Source of the DNA: an uncultured Clostridia bacterium
GTDB taxonomy: Bacteria; Bacillota; Clostridia; Christensenellales; Aristaeellaceae
Direction of reading: 5' to 3'
DNA length: 50,935 nucleotides
Assembly (NCBI GenBank): GCA_946538975.1
Contig: CAMNHF010000006.1
Location: 1 to 50,935, forward strand
Each line of letters begins with the position of its first letter. Position 1 is the first letter of the stretch. The notes beneath the pieces were generated by a model. The model worked only from the letters and a program-made list of their open reading frames with translations. It was not told the origin of the DNA and did no database searches. Positions 42,601-50,883 of this stretch are shown in pieces. Made by a program: the position numbers and the translations under genes.

Positions 42601-43262
42601 ATCAGCCCGGCGATCCCGAGTACAAGCAGGGCTGGGGCGTGGACAACAGCATCTATGGCGAGTATGCGCCGCAGGGCACCTACACCGTGCTGGTGGACAT
42701 GGACTGCGACGGCTACATCAAGGTGAGCAATGTCACCCTGACCATCAACGTGGTCTCCCCCTATCAGGTCAACGGACAGATCATCGCCGGCAAGGATGGC
42801 GCTGATCCCGAGGTGCACGTGAAGGCCGGCGAGGATGTCATCATCGACACCAGGCCCTTCGCCTACCAGGCCTTCCTCTCCACTGCCGGCATGGGCAAGG
42901 AGATCACCAACTGGTACATCAAGAACGGCGCCCGCTATCTGCGCAACGAAGAGAAGACCCACGCCGACGGCCCCACCATCGACATCTCCGAGGCTGAGGA
43001 AAAGCATGAGGTCACCTTCGCTGTGGAGGGTGCCGACGGCATCGAGGTCGAGTACCTCACCGGCACCGCCTACGGCCTGCGCACCAACAAGCCCTTCACC
43101 GTGAACACCGGCATCAAGCTGGTCGCGCCCGCTCCCGGCACCTATAACCTCGTGATCACCCAGAATGTGCCCTGGGCACCCGCGCTGGCCGGCATCTGGC
43201 TGATGCCCGCCATGGGCGGTGAGGAAACCTTCACCCAGGCCATCACCCTGGTGGTTGAGTAA
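39678..43262 (+). CDS. Secreted permuted GH3 glycoside hydrolase with C-terminal extension
   Basis: The 1194-residue protein has a cleavable signal peptide (about 1-26) and no membrane anchor. The reversed GH3 order is clear: sandwich domain from about residue 50 (QEGQVLLKNENGALPL), fibronectin III-like domain (about 395-490, VTNTGAVAGKDVVELYAT), barrel (about 635-860). The barrel has GPGTNIHRSPFNGRVFEYYSED, and the nucleophile Asp sits in the unusual context GATVNDAW (about 827) rather than VTD. About 330 extra C-terminal residues look like beta-rich, Ig-type domains. ATG 39678 follows AGGAAGAGAG. It heads an operon with the genes at 43356, 44764 and probably 47875. Confidence 0.86.
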   Translation: MSKTFRKLASLVLALCMLLSCMQAMAGTVSGDMEAKGHFYADYVTLDEAMEAGNRLHITMTQEGQVLLKNENGALPLAADERDITFLGIASVDYNRAGGGSGATRGTKYALDWFTGFEQEGFHINPKTKSLYENLFVVLGGAHETNDSGKLLEPGMSYYSKSVIATFKAYDDVAVVCISRFGRENMDTKTNSVDGHADPNDHYLQLDDNEHELIKLAKANFKKVVVMINSSMIMQIPELNAPVDTEYGVDAILWVGGIGDQGTKVAAQILKGDVNPSGHTPDIWPADFHKDPSFTNFSDMSQNIDENGDRMTSWLTAPDGSSTVFSDVEFREGIYMGYRYYETKADDMNAAEAGSGDAWYAENVLYPFGYGLSYTSFEWELVSTSDKAITDPAQKISMQVKVTNTGAVAGKDVVELYATTPYITGEIEKASAVLVGYAKTKMLKPGESDTVTIEFTAQDMASFDWNDANKNGFEGYELDAGDYVISARRNSHDCVLAETFTAAENIQCKYDLVTGAEIKPVFVDDFDTTREDLLENMISRATGLEQPKAQTAEERVLEDWEYEVLMSEETYKPYRDEEGQPWYVAEVPAEWTQGAETDVTLAELAGLPYTEPTVVDGIATIATDEASLKWESYMNSLSWDDLVNLFLGSDGGQDGPVQFGGTCWASTPIAAATWNIDLLTEQGVMYGNQALLQGRFAWRGPGTNIHRSPFNGRVFEYYSEDPFLTASMAAVICAGAQSKGVSCFAKHMFANVQEHNRADYGGVCTFATEQTFREIYMRSFEWMVKYGHTNGMMTSFNRIGYVVNSNNWVVHEDVLRKEWGFQGATVNDAWAKDFSSADLMIRAGDDTFMSGDASFTKTYLTKGEWDASLRDGKGDVLVPNEDGDGTFESTTHYFAMRKSAQRTQMAKVNSNQYKNFATDYALTATVYYGVGNAAQIECEDTSDFSVTLCEGQELPLGLSASGFVVSYEQPILGQYQPGDPEYKQGWGVDNSIYGEYAPQGTYTVLVDMDCDGYIKVSNVTLTINVVSPYQVNGQIIAGKDGADPEVHVKAGEDVIIDTRPFAYQAFLSTAGMGKEITNWYIKNGARYLRNEEKTHADGPTIDISEAEEKHEVTFAVEGADGIEVEYLTGTAYGLRTNKPFTVNTGIKLVAPAPGTYNLVITQNVPWAPALAGIWLMPAMGGEETFTQAITLVVE

Positions 43263-43286
43263 GCGTTCTTCCCCCTGTAACCCCCT

Positions 43287-43316
43287 GGGCTCCGGCTGGC
43301 TGTCCGGCCGGAGCCC
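43287..43316 (+). other. Intercistronic hairpin after the first plus-strand GH3 gene
   Basis: GGGCTCCGGC (43287-43296) pairs perfectly with GCCGGAGCCC (43307-43316). There is no T-run, so it is more likely an mRNA processing or stability element than a terminator. Confidence 0.6.
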
Positions 43317-43355
43317 CTTCCCGTCCCTGTCTCTTCTGAACATAAGGAGGAACCA

Positions 43356-44708
43356 TTGATGAAGAAACTGATCGCCCTGCTGCTGGCTCTGATCCTGACC
43401 CTGGCCTGTACGGCCGCCTTCGCCGGTGATGACATCGACAGCAGCAAAACCGTGACGAAGCTGGAGATCGGCCAGCTGCCGGCCAAGACCGCCTACGTGG
43501 TGGGCGAGACCTTCTCGCTGGAGGGCGGCACCGTGATCGTCACCTACGACGACGGCTCCACCGACGAGGTCCCCATGACCGCCAAGGGCCTCTCCATCAA
43601 GGAACCCGGCATGAAGGCCTCCGGCACCAAGACCGTGACCATCAAGGCCGGCAAGAAGCAGGCCCGCTTCACCATCGACGTGGCCAACAACAGCTTCTTC
43701 GTGACCTATGACCTGAACTATGAAGGCGCGCCCGCCGCCGAGCAGGTGGAGACCGTCAAGGGCCAGAAGGCCGAGGAAAAGACGCCTGCCCGGGACGGCT
43801 ACACCTTCGCCGGGTGGTTCGTGAACCCCGACTTCACCGAGCCCTACAACTTCAAGACTGAGATCACCGGCGATGTGAGCCTCTACGCCCTGTGGACCCG
43901 GGACGGTGCGGAGAACGCGGACGTCACCTTCGACTACGGCTACTATGGCAAGCGGATCGCCTCCTACAGCTATCCCGTGGAGGTGGGCACCGCCGTATCG
44001 CGCCCCGTGGCCGATCCCGAGCGGGTGGGCTATGCTTTCGACCAGTGGGTCAACGCCGACGGCAGCGCCTATGACTTCAGCGCTCCCATCACCGGCCCCG
44101 TGACCATCACCGCCTCCTGGACCAAGACCCAGAGCGGCGTGGAGACCTTCGTCTTTGAGGCGGAAGATACCAACCTGACCGGCAAGACCGGCCCCGCCGT
44201 GTCCGGCACCGCCAACGAGATCGGCATGATCATGATCAAGGAAGACCGGGACTGCTCCAATGACCGCTGCGTGGGTTATCTGTATTCCTTCGGCAACAGC
44301 CTGGAGTTCTACTTCGCCTCCGACATCGACACCGAGAACGCCACCCTCATCCTGAGCCTCTCCGCGGAGATGGGCAATGTCAGCCTGAACGAGAGCAACT
44401 ACGGCATCTACCTGAATGACCAGAAGCTGAGCTATGATCCCATCGTCATCGACGACGTGCCGGAGTTCGACGCGGTGCTGTACGTCGCGGACTGCCCGCC
44501 CTTCCGCAGCTATGTGATCGCCAGCGGCGTGGCCCTGAAGCAGGGCGCCAACCTGGTCAAGCTGGTCACCGAAAACAACGAGAGCTATCCCGGCTCCACC
44601 ATGACCGCCCACGCGCCGCTGGTGGACTGCCTGAAGGTGGAGACCGATGCAGTGCTGATCTGGGACGAAAACCATGGCGTTCCCGCTCTGGACAACTACA
44701 AGAAGTAA
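43356..44708 (+). CDS. Secreted multidomain protein: Ig-like, two InlB-type repeats, CBM-like domain
   Basis: The 450-residue product has a signal peptide (about 1-22), a bacterial Ig-like domain (about 30-115, KTAYVVGETFSLEGG), two InlB-type repeats (about 117-185 and 190-260; GYTFAGWFVNPDF ... LYALW and GYAFDQWVNADGS ... ITASW), and a C-terminal CBM6/35-like domain (about 265-435, FVFEAEDTNLTG). No catalytic motif is visible, so it probably binds glycan and holds it, or the enzymes, near the cell. AAGGAGG precedes the ATG. It lies between two GH3 genes in one operon. The CBM-like part is a distant relative of the protein at 18611. Confidence 0.82.
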   Translation: MMKKLIALLLALILTLACTAAFAGDDIDSSKTVTKLEIGQLPAKTAYVVGETFSLEGGTVIVTYDDGSTDEVPMTAKGLSIKEPGMKASGTKTVTIKAGKKQARFTIDVANNSFFVTYDLNYEGAPAAEQVETVKGQKAEEKTPARDGYTFAGWFVNPDFTEPYNFKTEITGDVSLYALWTRDGAENADVTFDYGYYGKRIASYSYPVEVGTAVSRPVADPERVGYAFDQWVNADGSAYDFSAPITGPVTITASWTKTQSGVETFVFEAEDTNLTGKTGPAVSGTANEIGMIMIKEDRDCSNDRCVGYLYSFGNSLEFYFASDIDTENATLILSLSAEMGNVSLNESNYGIYLNDQKLSYDPIVIDDVPEFDAVLYVADCPPFRSYVIASGVALKQGANLVKLVTENNESYPGSTMTAHAPLVDCLKVETDAVLIWDENHGVPALDNYKK

Positions 44709-44763
44709 GCGGTGAAGCCCGGGAAACCGGCTCTGCAGCTGAAGCCAAAGGAGATGGAACACT

Positions 44764-47700
44764 GTGGCGAATGAAAAAGCGAGAACCAAACCCAAGAAGA
44801 GCAAAGCGGTCGTTATCTGGGCGATTTTCGCGGTGATCATCCTGCTGGTGGGCAGCGTCGCGAACTACGTGACCCTGGGGCTGCCGGGAAGCCTGAACAA
44901 GGTGCTGGACAAGCCCATGGCCTGGATCGGCGAAAAGGTGGGCTTTGACCTGAGCGCCGGCGGAATGAACGGCCTGCTGGACACGGTGTTCGGCGGCCGG
45001 CGTCCGATCTACAACACCGAGGTTGTCTCCATGTATCCCGCCCGGAAGGCGCAGAACAAGGCCGAGGCCTTTGCCAACGCCCAGGCGGTCAACCGCCGCC
45101 TGGCGGAGGAAGGCTTCGTGCTGCTGAAGAACCAGAACGCGGCCCTGCCCCTGCCCGCCGGCGCGAAGATCTCCGTCTTCGGTAAGAACAGTGTCAACCT
45201 GTCCTACGGCGGCTCCGGCTCCGGCGGTTTCGACACCAGCAACAACCAGGACCTCTTTGCAAGCCTGGCCGCTGCCGGCTTCACCGTGAACCCGACCCTC
45301 AAGAGCTTCTATGAGAACAACGGCCAGTCCGGCAATGCCCGCTCCGCCAACTCCAGCGACCTGGACAGCGGCAGCAATCAGCGCATCGCCACGGCCGAAA
45401 CCCCGCAGGCCAAGTACACCGATAGCGTGAAGAAGAGCTACGTCTCCTACAAGGACGCGGCGCTGGTGGTCATCACCCGCATCGGCGGCGAGGGCTTCGA
45501 TCTGCCCCGCTACCAGGGCACCACGGAGGGGGCCACGGCTCCCGACAGCCACTACCTGGAGCTGGACCAGAACGAGATGGACCTGCTGGCAGCGGTGACC
45601 GACGGCAGCTTCGACCATGTGGTGGTGCTGTTCAACACCCCCTCCAGCTTTGAGGCGACCTTTCTCACCGACCCGGCCTACGCGGCCTTCGCCGACAAGA
45701 TCGACGCCGCCATCTGGATCGGTTTCACCGGCTCCAACGGCATCGCCGCCCTGGGCGACGTGCTGAATGGCAATGTGAATCCCTCCGGCCGGCTGGTGGA
45801 CACCTGGGCAGCGGACTTCACAAAGAACCCCGCCTTCGCCAACTTCGGCACCGGCGCCAACCCGGATTCCACGGACAAGTACGACGGCGGTCTGTACTAC
45901 TCCGTGGACTACGAGGAGGGCATCTACGTCGGCTACCGCTACTATGAGACCCGCGGCTTCACCGACGGCGAGGAATGGTACAAAGCCAACGTGGTGTATC
46001 CCTTCGGCTACGGCCTGAGCTACACCGAGTTCGAGTGGACGGCGGGCGAGCCCTCCGCCGCGCAGATCGAAGCGGGGACAGCCGTCACCGTACCTGTTAC
46101 CGTGAAGAACACCGGCAAGACGGCAGGCAAGGACGTGGTGCAGCTGTATGCCTCCGCGCCTTACACCGAGGGCGGCATCGAGAAGGCCCACAAGGTGCTG
46201 GTCGGCTTCGCCAAGACCGGCCTGCTACAGCCCGGCGTCTCCGAGACCGTGACCGTGTCTTTCGACCCCTACACCGCGGCCAGCTACGACTACCGCGATG
46301 CCAACGGCAATGGCTTCAACGGCTATGAGCTGGAGGCAGGCGAATACACCCTGTACGTCTCCCGCAACGCCCACGAAGCGGTGAAGGAAATCGCCCTGAC
46401 GCTGGAGGAGGACATTCAGCTGGGCGAGGATCCGGTGACCGGCAATGAAGTCGCCAACCGCTACACCGACATGGACGAGTACCTGGACAGCGACTGGCAG
46501 CTGGACACCCAGCTGAGCCGCTCCGACTGGGAGGGCACCTGGCCCACGCCGCAGACCGCGGCGACCCACGCGGGCACCAACGAGCTCTATGAACAGATCA
46601 AGGACACCGAGCACAACAACCCCACGGACTTCGACGAAGAAGAGTATCCCTGGTTCGGCGATGAACCCACCATGACGCTGCGGGATCTGCTGCCAGAGAC
46701 GGCCGCGGACGGGTATCATGAGCTGGTGTCCTATGACGATGAGCGTTGGGAAGAGCTCCTGATGGGCTGCGATGATGTGGAAGCGCTGAACCTCATCAAC
46801 AACGGTGCCTACCACACCCTGGCCATGGAGACGGTGGGCCTGCCCTCGACCCTCCACGGCGACGGCCCAGCAGGCTTCACCTGCTTCATGAACAAGGAGC
46901 AGATCAACGGCACCTGCCAGTATGTCTCCGAACCGCTGATGGCTTCCACCTGGAATATGACCCTCATGGTTGAGATGAGCGAAGCCCTGGGCGAGGAGGG
47001 CGTGATGGGCGACAAGGCCACCGGCCAGCCCTACTCCAGCATCTACGCCCCGGGTGTGAACATCCACCGCAGTCCCTTCGGCGGCCGCTGCTCCGAATAC
47101 TTCTCCGAGGATCCCTACATCTCGGGCATGATGGGTGCCGCGGAGATCCAGGGTATGCAGAGTCTGGGCGTCATCCCCACGGTGAAGCATTTCGTGGCCA
47201 ACGAGCAGGAGACCCACCGTTCCATCGGCGGCGACCTGAGCTGGCTGAGCGAGCAGACCCTGCGGGAGATCTACCTGAAGCCCTTTGAGTACACGGTGAA
47301 GGTGGGCGAAGCCCGCGGCCTGATGAGCTCCTTCAACCGCATCGGCGCCCGCTGGACCGGCGGCGACTACCGCCTGCTGACGGAGATCCTCCGGGAGGAG
47401 TGGGGCTTCAACGGCTACGTCATCTGCGACTTCAACACCATTCCCCAGTACATGATCCCCCGGCAGATGTTCTACGCCGGCGGCAGCCTGGACCTTGCCA
47501 CCCTGGCCAGCTCCATGTGGACGGAGTGCGACTCCTCCGACAACGGCGATGCCATCGTGCTGTTCCGTGCCGCAAAGGATCTGATGTACGCCTTTGTGAA
47601 CTCCAACGCCATGAACGCGGAAGTCATCGGTTACGATCCGCCCGCCTGGCATGGCATGGTCAAGTGGATCAACATCGGACTGATCGCCCTGGTGGTGATC

Positions 47701-47781
47701 TGGGGCGTGCTGGCCTTCGTCCGCCGCTTCACCTACAACAAGAAGCAGAAAGCGAAGTTCGCTGCTGCGAATCCCTCCTGA
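44764..47781 (+). CDS. Permuted GH3 glycoside hydrolase, membrane-anchored at both ends
   Basis: The 1005-residue protein has an N-terminal helix after a basic stretch (about 18-40), the sandwich domain (from about 115, EEGFVLLKNQNAALPL), a fibronectin III-like domain (about 440-530, VKNTGKTAGKDVVQLYAS) and the barrel (about 690-940). The nucleophile Asp is in NGYVICDFN (about 888), and PGVNIHRSPFGGRCSEYFSEDP and KHFVANEQETHRS are present. A C-terminal helix (about 968-990) is followed by a Lys-rich tail. The start is GTG 44764 with AAGGAG upstream. Both ends should lie inside the cell with the enzyme outside, as for the proteins at 11146 and 19399. Confidence 0.88.
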   Translation: MANEKARTKPKKSKAVVIWAIFAVIILLVGSVANYVTLGLPGSLNKVLDKPMAWIGEKVGFDLSAGGMNGLLDTVFGGRRPIYNTEVVSMYPARKAQNKAEAFANAQAVNRRLAEEGFVLLKNQNAALPLPAGAKISVFGKNSVNLSYGGSGSGGFDTSNNQDLFASLAAAGFTVNPTLKSFYENNGQSGNARSANSSDLDSGSNQRIATAETPQAKYTDSVKKSYVSYKDAALVVITRIGGEGFDLPRYQGTTEGATAPDSHYLELDQNEMDLLAAVTDGSFDHVVVLFNTPSSFEATFLTDPAYAAFADKIDAAIWIGFTGSNGIAALGDVLNGNVNPSGRLVDTWAADFTKNPAFANFGTGANPDSTDKYDGGLYYSVDYEEGIYVGYRYYETRGFTDGEEWYKANVVYPFGYGLSYTEFEWTAGEPSAAQIEAGTAVTVPVTVKNTGKTAGKDVVQLYASAPYTEGGIEKAHKVLVGFAKTGLLQPGVSETVTVSFDPYTAASYDYRDANGNGFNGYELEAGEYTLYVSRNAHEAVKEIALTLEEDIQLGEDPVTGNEVANRYTDMDEYLDSDWQLDTQLSRSDWEGTWPTPQTAATHAGTNELYEQIKDTEHNNPTDFDEEEYPWFGDEPTMTLRDLLPETAADGYHELVSYDDERWEELLMGCDDVEALNLINNGAYHTLAMETVGLPSTLHGDGPAGFTCFMNKEQINGTCQYVSEPLMASTWNMTLMVEMSEALGEEGVMGDKATGQPYSSIYAPGVNIHRSPFGGRCSEYFSEDPYISGMMGAAEIQGMQSLGVIPTVKHFVANEQETHRSIGGDLSWLSEQTLREIYLKPFEYTVKVGEARGLMSSFNRIGARWTGGDYRLLTEILREEWGFNGYVICDFNTIPQYMIPRQMFYAGGSLDLATLASSMWTECDSSDNGDAIVLFRAAKDLMYAFVNSNAMNAEVIGYDPPAWHGMVKWINIGLIALVVIWGVLAFVRRFTYNKKQKAKFAAANPS

Positions 47782-47805
47782 GACAACTGAACAGAAATGA
47801 CAGCC

Positions 47806-47833
47806 GGGCCGCCCTCAGCGATGGGGGCGGCCC
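47806..47833 (+). other. Intercistronic hairpin before the last GH3 gene
   Basis: GGGCCGCCC (47806-47814) pairs with GGGCGGCCC around a 9-10 base loop. As with the stem at 43287 there is no T-run. Confidence 0.55.
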
Positions 47834-47874
47834 TCGCCCATCATACATAATCCCGCCGTGAGGAGGTCAGCACC

Positions 47875-50553
47875 ATGAGACGGCTGCTTTGTCTGACGCT
47901 TATCATCATCCTGCTGTGCAGCTGCGCCGGAGCGGAACGCTATCAATCCGCGTTCTCCAGCGTAGCGGAGCTGAAGGCCGCCGGGCTCGAGAAGGCCCGG
48001 GAGGTGGAGGAGGAGGGCATGGTGCTGCTGAAGAACGACGGCGGCGTCCTGCCTCTGTCTCCCGGCAGCCGGGTTTCCATCTTCGGCATCACCTGTGTGG
48101 ATCCGGTCTATGGCGGGACGGGCTCCGGCGCGGTGGAGACAGACAGCGCCGCAGATTTTGTGCAGTCCTTTGAGGCGGCGGGCCTTGCCGTGGCAGACAG
48201 GGAACTGACCGCCTGGTATCGGGCGGAGGTGACGGAGGAGAACCTTGGCCGTACCCCTTATGCCATCGGCGAGGGCAAGTGGAGCAGGGTGAAGCGCCAT
48301 TTGGGCGAGGATTTCGCGGAGATCGCCGGCACGGCCGCCTTCCTCGTAATCGGCCGGGTGGGCGGCGAGGGCTCGGACATGACCGGCGGCGCCCAGAAGG
48401 AGGACGCAGGCGCGGACGGCACCGACTACCTGCGCCTGAACGAGGACGAGGAGAGCGTGCTGCTGGGCCTGAAGGAGCTCAAGGATGCCGGCGTGATTTC
48501 CTCCGTCACGGTCATCATCAACAGCGCGAACCCCCTGTCCGGTGCGTTTCTCTTCGACAAACAGTTCGGCGTGGACGCAGCCCTGTGGGTGGGCAGCCTG
48601 GGCCAGAGCGGCGTGGAGGCGGTGGGCCGGGCGGCAGCCGGGCAGATCAATCCCTCCGGCTGCCTGCCGGACACCTGGTGGATGGACAACCGCATGAACC
48701 CGGTGACGGCAGACTTCGGCGCGCAGGTCTACGCCGGAGCGGAGGACTTCTTCCCCGACCGCAGCTATTATGAGCGCACCCGCTATGTGGTGTACCGGGA
48801 GGGCATCTACCTGGGCTACCGCTGCACGGAGACACGCTTTACAGACACGGCACTGGGGCGGGAAGGCGCCGGAGAATTCAACTATGCGGATGCCGTGGCC
48901 TTTCCCTTCGGCTATGGCCTGAGCTATACTTCATTCGCCATGGAGGACATGCGGGTGGAGAAGGCCGGCGAAGGCCGGCGGGCCGTTTATGAAGTAACTG
49001 TAACCATTGCCAACACCGGCAGCCGGGCGGGAAAAAAGACTGTGCAGGTCTATGCGCAGAAGCCTTATACCGCCTATGACCTGGAGAACCGCATTGAAAA
49101 AGCTGCCGTGGAGCTGGCAGGCTACGGGAAGACTGCCCTGCTGCGGCCGGGAGAGAGCCAGACCCTGACGATCTCCGTGCCGGAGTACTTCCTGACCTCC
49201 TATGACGCGGAGAACACGGAGGTCTTCCTGCTGGAGGAGGGGGAGTACGCCCTGGTCTGTGCGGACAACGCCCATGACGCAGCGATGAAGCTGCTGGCGG
49301 CGGAAGATCCGCTGGTGCGGCGCTTCTCCCTGGCCTTCGACGGTGACACCTACGAGGCCTCCTGGGGCACGGGGGAAGCCGTCTGCTCCCTCTTCTCCTT
49401 CGCGGACATTAACCGCTACGACGGGGCCGGAGATAACGAGGTCACCTGGTTTTCCCGGAGCGACTGGGCAGGCACGGTGACTGAGGGCCCTGTCTCTCTG
49501 ACTATGACGGACCTCATGGCCGTGGATCTGGTGCTGACCGACGACACCCTGCCGGAGGGCGGCGACTTCCCGGCCCTGGGAGCTGACCACGGACTGATGC
49601 TGTCCGACCTGACGGATGCGGCCTTTGACGATCCCCTCTGGGACAGCTACATGGATGAGTTCACCTTTGAAGAACTGGAGCGTCTCTGCCTCACCGGCCT
49701 CCGGGAAACGGCGGCCGTGGAGCGCCTGGGGAAGCCCCGTACCGTGGACCACAACGGTCCCACCGGCGTCACCCAGAAATACGCCATTGGCCTGAATGGC
49801 TATGCCAGTGTCACGGGTGACCCTAACCGGGAGCTCAGCGGCACCTGCTACCCCTGTGGCGGGATCCTGGCTGCCACCTTCAACGATGCCCTGATTGAGG
49901 AGGCCGGGCAGCTGGTCGGCGAGGACGCGATGTGGGCAGGCTACGCCGGCATCTACGGCCCGGGACTGAATCTGCACCGCTCCCCCTATGCCGGGCGGGT
50001 GTTCGAGTACTTCTCCGAGGATCCGCTGCTCACCGGCCTCATGGGCGCCGCGTGGACCCGGGGTGTGCAGTCCCGGGGCGTGTATGTCTACATGAAGCAC
50101 CTGGCGCTCAACGAGCAGGAGGAGAACCGGGCAGGCCTGGGCACCTGGTGCAATGAACAGGCCCTGCGAGAGCTGTACCTGCGGCCTTTCGAGCTGGCTG
50201 TCGTCCTGGGCGGAGCGAAGTGCGCCATGTCCGCCTTCAACCGGCTGGGCCCGATTTGGTGCGGCGCCTGCCCTGAGCTGCTCACGGACTGGCTGCGCAC
50301 GGAGGTTGGCATGGACGGCTTTGTGGTCACCGACATGTTTGACCGGACCTACATGGTCATGGCCAACGCCCTCGCCGCAGGCAACGACATCCCTGACGGC
50401 GAACTGCAGGCCTATTACACGCTGGCCCCCTACGCGGAGGACGGCGAAACACCCAATCCCGCCGTTGTGCAGGCCATGCGCCTGAGTGCGAAGCGGGTGC
50501 TGTACACAGTGCTCCACTCCCGCGGGATGGACGGCTTCACGGCTGCAGAATAA
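47875..50553 (+). CDS. Exported permuted GH3 glycoside hydrolase, possible lipoprotein
   Basis: At 892 residues it is the shortest of the five GH3 paralogs. The signal sequence ends in LLCSCAGA, with Cys17 as a possible lipidation site, and there is no C-terminal helix. Domains are the sandwich (from about 45, EEGMVLLKNDGGVLPL), fibronectin III-like (about 365-455, IANTGSRAGKKTVQVYAQ) and barrel (about 620-870), with GPGLNLHRSPYAGRVFEYFSEDP, KHLALNEQEENRAG and the nucleophile Asp in DGFVVTDMF (about 818). AGGAGG precedes the ATG. It lies 93 bp after the previous GH3 gene, probably in the same operon. Different anchoring suggests division of labour between paralogs. Confidence 0.86.
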   Translation: MRRLLCLTLIIILLCSCAGAERYQSAFSSVAELKAAGLEKAREVEEEGMVLLKNDGGVLPLSPGSRVSIFGITCVDPVYGGTGSGAVETDSAADFVQSFEAAGLAVADRELTAWYRAEVTEENLGRTPYAIGEGKWSRVKRHLGEDFAEIAGTAAFLVIGRVGGEGSDMTGGAQKEDAGADGTDYLRLNEDEESVLLGLKELKDAGVISSVTVIINSANPLSGAFLFDKQFGVDAALWVGSLGQSGVEAVGRAAAGQINPSGCLPDTWWMDNRMNPVTADFGAQVYAGAEDFFPDRSYYERTRYVVYREGIYLGYRCTETRFTDTALGREGAGEFNYADAVAFPFGYGLSYTSFAMEDMRVEKAGEGRRAVYEVTVTIANTGSRAGKKTVQVYAQKPYTAYDLENRIEKAAVELAGYGKTALLRPGESQTLTISVPEYFLTSYDAENTEVFLLEEGEYALVCADNAHDAAMKLLAAEDPLVRRFSLAFDGDTYEASWGTGEAVCSLFSFADINRYDGAGDNEVTWFSRSDWAGTVTEGPVSLTMTDLMAVDLVLTDDTLPEGGDFPALGADHGLMLSDLTDAAFDDPLWDSYMDEFTFEELERLCLTGLRETAAVERLGKPRTVDHNGPTGVTQKYAIGLNGYASVTGDPNRELSGTCYPCGGILAATFNDALIEEAGQLVGEDAMWAGYAGIYGPGLNLHRSPYAGRVFEYFSEDPLLTGLMGAAWTRGVQSRGVYVYMKHLALNEQEENRAGLGTWCNEQALRELYLRPFELAVVLGGAKCAMSAFNRLGPIWCGACPELLTDWLRTEVGMDGFVVTDMFDRTYMVMANALAAGNDIPDGELQAYYTLAPYAEDGETPNPAVVQAMRLSAKRVLYTVLHSRGMDGFTAAE

Positions 50554-50577
50554 GATGCGGTTTTTCGCCATGGTGGT

Positions 50578-50883
50578 GAGACGGTCATTTCTCTGTCCCA
50601 ACAGCGCCCGGACCACTATGTCCGCGTCGGCATCGACCTGGACGACATGGACGTGACGCCCGCGGAGAGCAAGGCTTCCTATCAGGGAATCAAAGATTGG
50701 GTCCTGGCGCACACAGGACTGAAGGTCTCCTGCCTGTACATCGCCCAGGTAAAGGCGAAGCACGGGATCATCGAGCGGGAGTGCTACAACAAGGCGAAAT
50801 CAGATGGCAGCAAAGTGCCGAAATGTCCGCCGGAGAAGGAGAAAGCCATCGAAGAGGCACTGAGACACTTTCAGATGATCTGA
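50578..50883 (+). pseudogene. Tail module copy C, headless fragment
   Basis: From GAGACGGT (50578-50585) the frame reads ETVISLSQQRPDHYVRVGID and then the full RlmD/recombinase tail to a stop at 50883. The frame runs back only to a stop at 50551, which is also the GH3 stop codon, so neither methyltransferase nor recombinase sequence precedes it. An internal ATG at 50647 has no good ribosome site. It is probably the displaced 3' end of an rlmD or recombinase gene, left at the far side of an insertion. Nothing further is seen from 50884 to the window end. Confidence 0.75.

Noticed and set aside
39681-44840. Open frame of about 1700 codons on the minus strand across two plus-strand genes
   Set aside because: Same artefact: no domains, repetitive composition, and it crosses genes with strong motifs. 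The same holds for 19606-22071 and 48931-50763.
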